Shown piece after piece: positions 32,364-41,281 of a stretch of 64,000 bases of DNA (its first letter is position 1; the number at the start of each line of letters is the position of its first letter). The notes under the pieces were generated by a model, which did no database searches, had not been told where the DNA came from, and saw only the letters and a list, made by a program, of their open reading frames with translations. The stretch comes from CALCHX01 sp035761165. GTDB taxonomy: Bacteria; Gemmatimonadota; Gemmatimonadetes; Gemmatimonadales; Gemmatimonadaceae. The DNA lies in contig DASTRO010000238.1 of the NCBI GenBank assembly GCA_035761165.1, positions 24,229 through 88,228 of the forward strand. The letters are read 5' to 3'. The translations under genes were made by a program, and so were the position numbers.

Positions 32364-33902
32364 ATGGCGCGCGACGCGAAGGCCCTCGGTTCACCTCGAC
32401 CACCCGCTCGCCGCATGCGTCGCCGCCCCGCGGAGCGCGCGCTCGCTCCGCTCGCCCCTGGACTCCTTCGCGCGGCGGCGCCCCCGGACGCCGCGACCCG
32501 GACCGCCCTCGCGGTCGTGCTCGCCTGCGCCCTCGCCCTCCGCCTCCCCGGGCTGAACGCGGGGCTCTGGTTCGACGAGATCCAGACGCTGGTGAGCTAC
32601 GTGCGCCTGCCGCTGCGCGACGTCGTCACCACCTTCGACAGCCAGAACCAGCACCTGCTCTATTCGCTGCTCGCCGCCCTCAGCGTGCGCGCCTTCGGCG
32701 ACGCGGCGTGGGCGCTCCGCCTCCCGGCGGTGCTCTTCGGCGTGGCGAGCATCGGGGCGACGTACTGGCTCGGACGGCTCGTCACCGCACGGCGCGAGGC
32801 GCTGCTCGCAGCGGCGCTGCTGGCCGGCTCCTACCACCACGTCTGGTTCTCCCAGAACGCGCGCGGCTACACCGGCCTCCTCCTCTTCACGCTGCTCGGC
32901 ACGGGCCTCTTCGTGCAGCTGCTCGGTGGGCGTGCTCAACGGCCCCGGGCGTGGCTGGCCTACGGCGCGGTGATGGCGCTGGCGCACTACACGCACACCA
33001 GCGCGGCGCTCGTCAGCGTCGCCCACGCCGCGATCTGGCTGGCGCTGGTGCTGGGTCGGCCGCGCGAGGAATGGCCCGTCCGTCTGCGCGACGCGCCGGC
33101 GCTGGCGCTCGGCGCCTCCGCGGCGGTCACGCTCCTGCTCTACGCCCCGGTGCTGACGCAGGTGGCGCACACGACGCTGGCCGACACGCACGGCGGCGCG
33201 GGCGGCCGCTGGCAGGCGCCGAGCTGGCTGGTGAGCGAGATGCTCCGCGGCCTGGCGGCGGGGCTGCCCGGCGGCTGGCTGACGCTCGCCGCCGGCGTGG
33301 TCGTCACGGCGGTTGGCGTCGGCAGCTACGCTCGGCAGAGCCGGGCGCTGCTCGCCCTGCTGCTGCTGCCGGCCGTGGTGACGGCGGCGGTGATCATCGG
33401 GCTGGGGCACAACCTGTGGCCCCGCTTCTTCTTCTTCTCGGCCGGCTTCGCCGCCCTCATCGTCGTCCGTGGCGTGTTCGCCCTGGGCGCGGCGCTCCTG
33501 CCGGCGCGCGGGCCAGCGCTCGCCACGGCGGCGCTGGCCGCCGGCTGCGTCGCCAGCCTGACGACGGTGCCCGCCGCCTGGCAGCCGAAGCAGGACTTCG
33601 TCGGTGCCGACGCCTTCGTGCGGCGCGCGGTGGCCGCCGGCGACGCCGTGGCCGCGCTGGACATGAGCGGCTTCGTCTACACGAAGTACCTGCCGCACGC
33701 CGCCACGCTGGTGGACAGCGGCGACGCGCTGCGCGCGCTCGAGGCCCGGCACCGGCGCACGTGGGTCATCTACACCTTCCCGCAACGCCTGGCCGCGGTG
33801 CAGCCCGCGATCTGGCGCCGCCTGGAGCGCGACTACCGCCCGGCGGCGGCCTTTCCCGGCACCGTGCGCGAGGGAACCGTCTTCGTGGTGGTGCGACCGT
33901 GA
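32364..33902 (+). CDS. GT39/GT83-like membrane glycosyltransferase
   Basis: About 512 aa. The first periplasmic loop has LWFDEIQTLVSYVRLPL, with the D-E pair of GT39-type enzymes, then DSQNQHLLYSLLAAL. Eleven or so helices and a short soluble C-terminal tail follow. Such enzymes transfer sugar from a polyprenyl-phosphate donor outside the membrane. Starts at 32253, 32364 and 32415 are all in frame; the first codons read like non-coding DNA. Its stop overlaps the next GT2 start by 4 nt, which would supply the lipid-linked donor. Confidence 0.78.
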   Translation: MARDAKALGSPRPPARRMRRRPAERALAPLAPGLLRAAAPPDAATRTALAVVLACALALRLPGLNAGLWFDEIQTLVSYVRLPLRDVVTTFDSQNQHLLYSLLAALSVRAFGDAAWALRLPAVLFGVASIGATYWLGRLVTARREALLAAALLAGSYHHVWFSQNARGYTGLLLFTLLGTGLFVQLLGGRAQRPRAWLAYGAVMALAHYTHTSAALVSVAHAAIWLALVLGRPREEWPVRLRDAPALALGASAAVTLLLYAPVLTQVAHTTLADTHGGAGGRWQAPSWLVSEMLRGLAAGLPGGWLTLAAGVVVTAVGVGSYARQSRALLALLLLPAVVTAAVIIGLGHNLWPRFFFFSAGFAALIVVRGVFALGAALLPARGPALATAALAAGCVASLTTVPAAWQPKQDFVGADAFVRRAVAAGDAVAALDMSGFVYTKYLPHAATLVDSGDALRALEARHRRTWVIYTFPQRLAAVQPAIWRRLERDYRPAAAFPGTVREGTVFVVVRP

Positions 33903-34831
33903 GCACATCCATCCAGCGCGAATCCCCGATTCGCTTCGTCGACGTGTTCGACCCGTCGGTGAGCACCACCACTCACGCCGTCACCGTCGTCATCCCCGCC
34001 TACAACGAGGGCCCGCACGTGGCCGAGCAGGTGCGCCGCGTGCGCGACGTGCTGCTGACCACCGGCTGGGTCTTCGACATCGTCGTGGTCGACGACGGCT
34101 CGGCCGACGACACCGCCGAGGCGGCGGCCGACGCCTGCCCCGACGTGCGGGTGCTGCGGCACCGGCGGAACCGCGGCTACGGCGCGAGCCTCAAGCGCGG
34201 GATCCAGGAATCGCAACACCCGTGGATCCTCATCATCGACGCCGACGGCACCTACCCCGCCGACGCCATCCCGGCGCTCCTCGCCCGCGCCGACGAGAAC
34301 GAGATGGTGGTGGGCGCCCGCACCGGCCGCACGGTGCACGTGGAGACGGCGCGCCGCCCCGCCAAGTGGTTCCTGCGCAAGCTCGCCAGCTACCTGGCCG
34401 GCCAGCAGCTACCCGACATCAACTCCGGGCTGCGGCTGATGCGCCGCGAGCTCGTGCTGCAGTACCTGCACCTGCTCCCCTCGGGCTTCTCCTTCACGAC
34501 GACGATCACGCTCGCCTGCGCCTGCAACGAGCACCCGGTGGAATTCGTGCCGATCGACTATCACGTGCGCCTCGGCACCTCCAAGATCCGGCCGCGGCAC
34601 CTCTACGACTTCACGCTGCTCATCCTGCGCACGATCGTCTTCTTCAACCCGCTCAAGGTGTTCATCCCGCTGGGCGCGGTGCTGGCGCTCGCGGGGCTGG
34701 CGAAGTTCGCCTACGACGTCGTGCTCGACAATCTCTCCGAGAGCGCGGTGCTGGCGCTCCTCGGCGCGCTCATCATCTGGTGCGTGGGCCTGCTCGCGGA
34801 CCAGAACGCCCGCATCGCGTCGCGACGATGA
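33899..34831 (+). CDS. GT2 polyprenyl-phosphate sugar synthase
   Basis: About 310 aa. VVIPAYNEGPHVAEQV, VVVDDGSADDTAE and IDADGTYPADAIP form the GT-A active site, and GTSKIRPRHLYDF is the usual DPM1-type segment. Two helices close the protein (about 240-265 and 275-300). It would charge polyprenyl phosphate with a sugar for the GT-C protein encoded just upstream. Both junctions are 4-nt overlaps (GTGA upstream, ATGA downstream). Confidence 0.88.
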   Translation: MSTSIQRESPIRFVDVFDPSVSTTTHAVTVVIPAYNEGPHVAEQVRRVRDVLLTTGWVFDIVVVDDGSADDTAEAAADACPDVRVLRHRRNRGYGASLKRGIQESQHPWILIIDADGTYPADAIPALLARADENEMVVGARTGRTVHVETARRPAKWFLRKLASYLAGQQLPDINSGLRLMRRELVLQYLHLLPSGFSFTTTITLACACNEHPVEFVPIDYHVRLGTSKIRPRHLYDFTLLILRTIVFFNPLKVFIPLGAVLALAGLAKFAYDVVLDNLSESAVLALLGALIIWCVGLLADQNARIASRR

Positions 34832-35796
34832 GGCGGCGCGTGGCGCTCCAGGCCGCGGTCAGCCTCGGCCTGCTGGCCCTGCTGCTCGGCGTCCTGCCCT
34901 GGCCCGGCCTGCGCGCGGCGTGGAGCCGCGTGACGTGGGGCGTGTGGCTCGGCGCGCTGGCCGGCTTCCTGGCCGGGCACGTGCTGGGCGCGGTGAAGTG
35001 GCGCGCGCTGGTGAATGCGGGGCGCGCCGCGCTGCGGCCCGGGGATGCGGCCGGCTACTACGGCGCGGCGCTGTTCGCCAATCTCTGCCTGCCCGGCGTG
35101 GTGGGCGGCGACCTCCTGCGCGCCGGGCTGGCCGCGCGCCGCACGGGCCGCACCGAGGCGGCGATCCTGGGCGGCGTCGCCGACCGGCTCTCCGACGTCG
35201 CCGGCACGGCGCTGCTCGTGCTCGGCGGTGCGCTGGCGGCGCGCGGTGTGCTCGCGCCGACGGCGGCGCGCCTGCTCGAGGTACTCGTCGCGCTCGGCGC
35301 CCTCGCCGCGCTCGCGCTCGTGCTGGCCACCCGCCGGCCGCTGGCGCGCTGGCCACGGCGGCTGCGCCGCCCCGTGGGACGCACGCTCGTCGCGCTGCGC
35401 TATCTCCTCCGCCGCCCGGGTGCCGCGCTCCTCGCGCTCGGCATCTCGCTCGTCATGCAGGCCGGCTTCGTGCTGGTGAACGCGCAGCTCGGGCGCGCGG
35501 TGGGGATCACCGTGCCGCTCGCCGTCTGGTTCGTGGCCTGGCCACTGGCCAAGCTCGCCGGGCTCGTCCCGATCTCGCTGGGCGGCCTGGCGGTGCGCGA
35601 CGCGACGCTGGCCGCGCTGCTCGCGCCGGCCGGCGTGCCGGTGGCGCTCGGTGTGGCAGCGGGGCTCGTGTGGCAGAGCGTGCTGCTCGGTGGTGGCCTG
35701 GTGGGCGCGCTCGTCTGGTGGTGGCACTCCGGCGGCCTGCGGCTGCGGATCCCGCAGCCGGTGCGGAGCCCCGCCGGCGGATCGGCGGCGCGGTGA
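34828..35796 (+). CDS. AglD/LPG-synthase-type membrane protein (UPF0104)
   Basis: About 322 aa with eight or so helices. FANLCLPGVVGGDLLRAGLA and ADRLSDVAGTALLVLGG are the conserved core of the lysylphosphatidylglycerol synthase transmembrane family, and LVPISLGGLAVRDATL is the typical late motif. The soluble synthase domain is absent, so it is more likely a flippase-like protein for lipid-linked sugars. The ATG overlaps the GT2 stop and its own stop overlaps the next GTG. Confidence 0.85.
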   Translation: MRRRVALQAAVSLGLLALLLGVLPWPGLRAAWSRVTWGVWLGALAGFLAGHVLGAVKWRALVNAGRAALRPGDAAGYYGAALFANLCLPGVVGGDLLRAGLAARRTGRTEAAILGGVADRLSDVAGTALLVLGGALAARGVLAPTAARLLEVLVALGALAALALVLATRRPLARWPRRLRRPVGRTLVALRYLLRRPGAALLALGISLVMQAGFVLVNAQLGRAVGITVPLAVWFVAWPLAKLAGLVPISLGGLAVRDATLAALLAPAGVPVALGVAAGLVWQSVLLGGGLVGALVWWWHSGGLRLRIPQPVRSPAGGSAAR

Positions 35797-37217
35797 GTCA
35801 GCCGCACGTCGCCATCCTCGGCGCCGGCCCGGCCGGCCTCGGCGCGGCCTACCGGCTGCGGCGGCTGGAGCGTGCCCGCGTCACGGTGCTCGAGCGCAGC
35901 GCCCTGGTGGGCGGCAACAGCGGCAGCTTCGAGATCGACGGGCAGCGCGTGGACTTCGGCAGCCATCGCCTGCACGCCGCCTGCGCGCCGGAGATCCTGG
36001 CCGACATCCGCACCCTGGTCGGCGACGACCTGCTGGACCGACCGCGCCACGGGCGCATCCGGCTGCGCGGCCGGTGGATCCATTTCCCGCTGCGGCCACT
36101 CGACCTGCTGCTCCGCCTGGACCCGGCGTTCGGCGCCGGCGCGTTGCGCGACGCACTGCTGCCACGCCGCGCCGCCGACCCGGCGAGCGACACCTTCGCC
36201 TCGGCGCTGCTGCGCGGGCTCGGCCCGACGATCTGTCGCGACTTCTACTTCCCGTACGCGCGCAAGATCTGGGGACGCGAGCCGGAGGAGCTCTCCGCCG
36301 TGCAGGCGCAGCGCCGCGTCTCGGCCAATTCCGCCCGCAAGCTCCTGCGGCGGGTCGCCTCGGCGATGCCGGGGCTCAAGCCGCCGGGCGCAGGGCGCTT
36401 CTACTACCCACGGCGCGGCTACGGGCAGATCAGCGAGGCGTACGCCTGTGCCGCCCAGTCGGCAGGCGCGGAGCTGCGGCTGGGATGTCGCGTGGAGGCG
36501 GTGGAGCACGCCCCGGCCACGGACGGCACGTGGAGCGTGACCGCCGTGACGGACGACGGCACCCGCACGACGATCCGCGCCGACCACGTCTGGTCCACGC
36601 TCCCCATCACCCTCCTGGCGCGGCTGGTGCGCCCGGCGCCGCCCCCCGAGGTGGCCGGGGCGGGGGAGCGCCTCCACTACCGCGCGATGCTGCTCGTCTA
36701 TCTCACGCTGCCGGTGGAGCGCTTCACCGAGTACGACGCGCACTACCTGCCGGGCGCCGACGTCGCGATCACGCGCCTCTCGGAGCCCAAGAACTACGTC
36801 GGCGACGGCACGCCCCCCGGCCGCACGACGCTCTGCGCCGAGCTGCCCTGCACGCCAGGCGATACGCACTGGCAGACCGACGACGCCAGCCTCGGCGCCC
36901 TGGTGGCGGCGGACCTCGGGCGCGCCGGGCTGCCCCTGCCCTGCGCGCCCGAGCGCGTGACGGTGCGGCGGCTCTCGCACGCCTACCCGATCTACACGGT
37001 GGGGTACGAGCGCGCCTTCGCGGCGCTCGACGCATGGGCGGACGGGCTTCCGCAGCTGCTCAGCTTCGGCCGTCAGGGCCTGTTCGCGCACGACAACACG
37101 CACCACGCGCTGGCCATGGCCTACGCGGCCGTCGCCTGCCTGGACGGCGGCACCTTCGACCGGACCCGATGGCAGACGTATCGACGCGAGTTCGAGACGC
37201 ACGTCGTCGAGGACTGA
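35793..37217 (+). CDS. FAD-dependent amine-oxidase/UDP-galactopyranose-mutase-like protein
   Basis: About 474 aa. FAD-binding GAGPAGLGAAYRL is at 10-22, then ALVGGNSGSFEIDG and DFGSHRLHAAC, where GSHR takes the place of the GGHxF site of mutase-like flavoproteins. A middle domain has YFPYARKIWG, and a C-terminal second FAD segment is FGRQGLFAHDNTHHALAMAYAAV. Related proteins sit in glycan clusters and are thought to isomerise or oxidise sugars. It belongs to the overlapping GT2/AglD-like/GT-C operon. A second, longer relative is encoded at 44430-46007. Confidence 0.8.
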   Translation: MSQPHVAILGAGPAGLGAAYRLRRLERARVTVLERSALVGGNSGSFEIDGQRVDFGSHRLHAACAPEILADIRTLVGDDLLDRPRHGRIRLRGRWIHFPLRPLDLLLRLDPAFGAGALRDALLPRRAADPASDTFASALLRGLGPTICRDFYFPYARKIWGREPEELSAVQAQRRVSANSARKLLRRVASAMPGLKPPGAGRFYYPRRGYGQISEAYACAAQSAGAELRLGCRVEAVEHAPATDGTWSVTAVTDDGTRTTIRADHVWSTLPITLLARLVRPAPPPEVAGAGERLHYRAMLLVYLTLPVERFTEYDAHYLPGADVAITRLSEPKNYVGDGTPPGRTTLCAELPCTPGDTHWQTDDASLGALVAADLGRAGLPLPCAPERVTVRRLSHAYPIYTVGYERAFAALDAWADGLPQLLSFGRQGLFAHDNTHHALAMAYAAVACLDGGTFDRTRWQTYRREFETHVVED

Positions 37218-38866
37218 CGGCGCGCCGGCCGGTCCCCGATGTCACGTTCCGCCGCATCCGGCGGGGGGTGTCGTTCCGTCTCTTCCTCACCGTCTGGCTC
37301 GTCTACGCCGTGCACTTCGCCTCCAACGTGGTGCGCGAGACCTATCTCGCCATCTCGCTCGGCGACCGGCTCTCGGTACGGGTCGATCCGTACCTCGGGC
37401 TGCACCCGGACCTGTTCGCCATCCCGGGACGCGGCGCGTACATCAACAACAACCCGGGCGCATCGATGCTGGCGGCCGTGCCCTACGCCCTGGCGCGGCC
37501 GCTGATCGCCGGCGTGCTGCTGGTGCGGCCCGAGCTCGCGCGGCCCAAGCCCCCCGCCACCTACGACGACCCGCGCCCGAATCGCACGCGCTTCATGAAC
37601 GAGGCGCGCGCCCGAGGGCTCGACGTGCGGCTGGCCCTCGCTGCGCTGGCGATGCACGAGGGGCTGATGGTGCCGCTCGCGGCGCTGGCCACCGTGCTGA
37701 TGTACCGCTTCCTGCGCCGACGGCTGCGCGACGAGCGCGCGGCGCGCTGGCTCGCGCTGCTCTTCGCCTTCGGCACGCCGGTCTTCTTCCGCTCGGCCTT
37801 CCTCAACCAGAACGCCATCGTCGCGCACTGTGTGCTGTTCGCCTTCCTGCTGCTCGCCGATCGGGGAGCGGGGGAGGCGGCGAGTGCGGTGGATGGCGCC
37901 GGGTGGCGTGACGGCGATGGTACGGCGGGCGGGGCGACGAGCGATCGTGTGGTTCGGGGGGGGGCCCCCGCGACCCTGTCGGGGCCGGCGACCTCGATCC
38001 CGGAACGACACGCGCCGGCCGCGCTCCTCGGCGCCGGCGCGCTCCTCGGCCTGGCGCTCCTCTGCGACTACAGCGGCGCACCGCTGGCGGCGGCGTTCGG
38101 GCTCTGGCTGGTCGTGGTCGGCTGGCGTGCCGGGGGCGCCCGGCATGCGCTGGCGAACGCAGGCTGGTTCACCGCGGGCGCGCTCCCCCTCGTCCTGCTG
38201 CTGCTCGCCTACCAGTGGGTGGCGTTCGGCCACCCGCTCTGGCCGGCGCAGCACTACATGCCGCCCACGCCGTACAGCGTGCGCGGCAGCGACGGCTTCA
38301 CCCTCCCCACCGTCGAGCTGCTCGTGCGCAACCTGCTCGACCCGGCCTACGGGCTCTTCGTCTTCTGCCCGATGCTGGTCGCTGCGCTCGCCGCGCCCTT
38401 CCTGCGGCGGCGGCCGGGGGGGCCGTCGGCGCGCGAGCTGTGGCTCCTGCTCGGCGCGTCGACCGCGCTCTACCTCTTCAGCAGCGCGAACCAGTTCGCG
38501 TCGCTGCAGTGGAACACGGGGGTGCGCTACCTGGTGCCGGCGGCGCCGCTCCTCTTCGTCGCACTGGTGCCGGTGCTGCTCCGGCTGCCCGTGGCCTGGC
38601 GGGCGGCGCTCGTCGTGCCGACGCTGGTCGTCTCGTGGAGCGTGGCGATGGCGCGGGAGAGCGTGCCGCTCTCGCTGGTCCGCGTCTTCGTCGGCGGGTT
38701 CGAGCTCCCCCTCCTCACCGTGCTGCAGAAGACGGCGTCCGGCTACCTGCCCTTCGCCGCCACGGGCGTCTCGCCGCTGCCCATCTTCGCGCTGCTCGGC
38801 GTGGTGCTCTGGCTGCTCTGGCGTGAGTCGGCGGCCGGCGCCCGAGACACCTCGTACAGCGTGTAG
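37169..38866 (+). CDS. Multi-helix membrane glycosyltransferase-like protein
   Basis: About 565 aa from the ATG at 37169, which overlaps the upstream gene by 49 nt. Ten or so helices, with LGLHPDLFAIPGRGAYINNN in the first outer loop and a late loop SSANQFASLQWNTGVRYLVP, resemble GT-C enzymes, though no D-E pair is obvious. A low-complexity loop (about residues 232-288) is encoded by G/C-block copy C and GCGACGA sequence. The gene converges on 38743-40485 with a 124-nt antisense overlap. Confidence 0.65.
   Translation: MADVSTRVRDARRRGLTARRPVPDVTFRRIRRGVSFRLFLTVWLVYAVHFASNVVRETYLAISLGDRLSVRVDPYLGLHPDLFAIPGRGAYINNNPGASMLAAVPYALARPLIAGVLLVRPELARPKPPATYDDPRPNRTRFMNEARARGLDVRLALAALAMHEGLMVPLAALATVLMYRFLRRRLRDERAARWLALLFAFGTPVFFRSAFLNQNAIVAHCVLFAFLLLADRGAGEAASAVDGAGWRDGDGTAGGATSDRVVRGGAPATLSGPATSIPERHAPAALLGAGALLGLALLCDYSGAPLAAAFGLWLVVVGWRAGGARHALANAGWFTAGALPLVLLLLAYQWVAFGHPLWPAQHYMPPTPYSVRGSDGFTLPTVELLVRNLLDPAYGLFVFCPMLVAALAAPFLRRRPGGPSARELWLLLGASTALYLFSSANQFASLQWNTGVRYLVPAAPLLFVALVPVLLRLPVAWRAALVVPTLVVSWSVAMARESVPLSLVRVFVGGFELPLLTVLQKTASGYLPFAATGVSPLPIFALLGVVLWLLWRESAAGARDTSYSV
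37942..37972. repeat. G/C-block motif, copy C, inside a membrane protein gene
   Basis: Read on the minus strand: G5, C9, then GAACCACACGATC. It is translated in frame as SDRVVRGGAPAT in a loop between helices. A GCGACGAGCGA word touches its left side. Confidence 0.7.
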
Positions 38867-40485
38867 CGCTCGCCCGGCATCATCGCGGCCGTGAAGCTCC
38901 CCAGCGGCCGGACCACGAGATCCGGCGGCGCGGGGCCGGCCAGCGGCGTGTTGACGGCCAGCACGACGCGCGGCTGGCCCGCGGCGAGGAGTTCACGGAG
39001 CCGGTCGAAGGCCACCGGCGTGACCCAGTCGCCGGACTGCTCGCCCCACACGACGTACGTCCCCACCACCCCGTCCGTGATGTAGTGCACGGGACGGTCC
39101 AGGTAGCCGCTGAGCGAGATGCCGGCGGGCGTCGGCGTCACCGCCACCGGCACGTCGGCCAGGCCGGCCCGCCGCAGGAAGGCCGCGGCGTCGCCGCCCG
39201 AGGAGAAGCGGGCCCGCCAGTCGTGGGCGAGCAGCATCGCGGCCGCCACCACCTGCAGCACGAGCAGCCCCTTGAAGGCGGGCGACGCCACGCGCTCGGC
39301 GCGCCGCAGCAGCGCCCGGAGCCCCGGGCCCACGTGCAGCCGCCGCACGTCACTGCGCGAGAGCCACGCGCACGCCACCAGCAGCAGGAAGAGATGGCCG
39401 TGGTGCCGGAGCGTGCCGAGGTTGACGAAGTAGGTGAAGGCGACGACGAGCGCCGTGCCGAACAGGTAGAGGAAGAGCACCAGCGGCCGGCGGACCATCG
39501 CCAGCGCGGCGCCGGCGACGAGCAGCGCCGCCGGTATCAGTCGCCGCAGCAGCTGGGGCGTGAGGCCGGTGTAGGTGAGGATGTTCGACTCCCAGAACAC
39601 CGGAGCGTGCGGGCTCGGGATGGGCACGTACGCCCGCCAGACGAGCGAGGCGCGCTCGGCCAGCACCCAGGCGCTGAGCAGCGGTCCGGTGTGCGACACG
39701 CCGGCGACGAAGGTCGCGTCGGGCGGTGGGAGGATCGTCCGCATGCTCACCACGGCCATGGCGAGGAGGAGCGCACCGGCCAGCAGTGGATCGGCCGGAT
39801 GGCGCCCGCGGCCGGCGCGCACGCCGGCATCGGTGCACCACTCCAGCACGAGCGTCACCGCGAACGCGAAGGCGAACATCAGCCCGTACGCGCTGGAGTT
39901 GGCGAGCAGCGACAGGGCCAGCGCCAGCGGCAGGTAGCTGCGCCGCCGCAGCCGGAAGAGCGCGCATGCCAGCACCAGCGCGAGCAGCCCGATCACGTAC
40001 TCGCGGCTGATCACCGCGTACTCGTAGGCGAAGAAGTAGCCGCCGGCGAGCAGCGCCCGCGTCGTGCGGCTGAACGGCGCGTAGCGGGCCACCACGTACA
40101 CCGCGGCCGCAGCCAGCACGAGATGTGTGGCCTGCATCAGCTGCACGGCCCGCCCGAGTCGGCTCACCGCGTAGAGCAGGAGGTACCAGGCGGCGGGGTG
40201 GCCCTCGTAGCGCATGGCGTGCAGCAGGCCGGCCACCGACCGGCTGTCGCGTGCCAGCAGCCAGGCCTGCCACTCGTCCGCCCACGGCTCGTGGTGCGCG
40301 AGCGCCAGGGCGACCACGATCGCGAAGACGGCGGTGACCAGGGCGGCGAAGGTGCGCTCGCGCCGGGCAGCCGGCCGCGCGGGCCGGCCAGCTTCGTCGC
40401 GCGCCGCCGCGTCGGCCGGACGTGCGGGGGAGTAGGTGGCCGCCGGGCGGCCGGGGCTAGTGGGCGACGCGGTTGTAGACGCCAC
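38743..40485 (-). CDS. Multi-helix membrane protein, GT-C-like
   Basis: Up to 580 aa. After a Pro/Ala-rich head of about 45 residues come a first helix and ALAHHEPWADEWQAWLLARD, where the D-E pair is like that of GT-C sugar transferases. RYEGHPAAWYLLLYAVSRLG and several helices follow. A soluble part of about 130 aa (GISLSGYLDRPVHYITDGVVG) ends the protein. The last 34 residues lie antisense to the end of the gene at 37169-38866. The start overlaps the small membrane protein upstream by 29 nt and is uncertain. Confidence 0.7.
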   Translation of the reverse strand: MASTTASPTSPGRPAATYSPARPADAAARDEAGRPARPAARRERTFAALVTAVFAIVVALALAHHEPWADEWQAWLLARDSRSVAGLLHAMRYEGHPAAWYLLLYAVSRLGRAVQLMQATHLVLAAAAVYVVARYAPFSRTTRALLAGGYFFAYEYAVISREYVIGLLALVLACALFRLRRRSYLPLALALSLLANSSAYGLMFAFAFAVTLVLEWCTDAGVRAGRGRHPADPLLAGALLLAMAVVSMRTILPPPDATFVAGVSHTGPLLSAWVLAERASLVWRAYVPIPSPHAPVFWESNILTYTGLTPQLLRRLIPAALLVAGAALAMVRRPLVLFLYLFGTALVVAFTYFVNLGTLRHHGHLFLLLVACAWLSRSDVRRLHVGPGLRALLRRAERVASPAFKGLLVLQVVAAAMLLAHDWRARFSSGGDAAAFLRRAGLADVPVAVTPTPAGISLSGYLDRPVHYITDGVVGTYVVWGEQSGDWVTPVAFDRLRELLAAGQPRVVLAVNTPLAGPAPPDLVVRPLGSFTAAMMPGERYTLYEVSRAPAADSRQSSQSTTPSSAKMGSGETPVAAKGR

Positions 40486-40747
40486 TGATCAGGCGACCGA
40501 GCCCGTAGCCGATGACGAACGCGTAGACGAAGCCGATCAGGCTGCCGACGAACGTGACGCGGTAGCCCGGGAGGTAGACGCCGAGCAGCGCGAGGTGCGG
40601 GCCGACCACCTCACCCCCGCGCAGCACCAGGACGTTGGTGGCGAGGAAGAGGCCGAGCGCGAGGATCAGCCCCACGGAGATCCCCCAGGCCCGCCCGTTC
40701 AGGCGGAGCAGCGTCGACTGCAGTTGGTCGTCCACGGTGGGCACCAC
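40457..40747 (-). CDS. Small two-helix membrane protein, unknown
   Basis: About 96 aa from GTG 40747, with a good GGAGGA Shine-Dalgarno 5-8 nt before tandem GTG codons. Two hydrophobic segments (ISVGLILALGLFLATNVLVL and FVGSLIGFVYAFVIGYGLG) flank a Gly/Pro loop. No family was recognised. It lies 52 nt downstream of another small membrane protein gene with a similar layout, so the two may act as a pair. Confidence 0.65.
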   Translation of the reverse strand: MVPTVDDQLQSTLLRLNGRAWGISVGLILALGLFLATNVLVLRGGEVVGPHLALLGVYLPGYRVTFVGSLIGFVYAFVIGYGLGRLISGVYNRVAH

Positions 40748-40799
40748 TCTCTCCTCCGGCGTCGTCGCCCATGCTGCAGCGGGCAGAGCGGACGCGGCG

Positions 40800-41264
40800 T
40801 CAGATGTGATCGATGAAATCGCGCGTCGACTCGAGATCGGCCCGCGCCCGCACGACGAGGAGCCAGATGGCCAGCACGAGATTCCGGACGAAGGCGACGA
40901 ACCAGCCGCCCACGAAGCCGACGCCGAACCCCCACGCGCCGCCGACGAGCGCACCCCGCCACGTCTCCTCGTAGCCCACGAAGTAGTTCGACAGGAGCCA
41001 GAGCCCCGTGCGGTCCTGCGGGTCGAGCAGCGGCTGCGCGATCGTGACGGCGGCGATGATCACCGCACAGGCGGTCCCGATGGCCACGCCGAAGGCCAGC
41101 TTGTGCAGGGGGGCGAAGGCCAGCGCCAGCGTGCGCGCGACCATCGCCTGCCCGGCGATCGTCTGCTCGGCCACTCCGCGCGGGCGTTCGGGATGCGGGC
41201 GTCCGCCCGGGCCCCGCCGCACGGTGGACGAGGAGGAGCGGTGCATCGGGATCGCGCGTCGCAT
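40800..41264 (-). CDS. Small membrane protein, unknown
   Basis: About 154 aa from ATG 41264; the frame is open further upstream but the N-terminal sequence there looks random. Two helices are clear (LAFGVAIGTACAVIIAAVTI and GFVGGWFVAFVRNLVLAIWLL) with a GYEETWRGALVGGAWGFGVG segment between. The C-terminus is charged (RARADLESTRDFIDHI). It shares the pattern of the next gene, a Gly-rich helix pair with short tails. Function unknown. Confidence 0.6.
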   Translation of the reverse strand: MRRAIPMHRSSSSTVRRGPGGRPHPERPRGVAEQTIAGQAMVARTLALAFAPLHKLAFGVAIGTACAVIIAAVTIAQPLLDPQDRTGLWLLSNYFVGYEETWRGALVGGAWGFGVGFVGGWFVAFVRNLVLAIWLLVVRARADLESTRDFIDHI

Positions 41265-41281
41265 GCGTCCGGATCCTCGCG

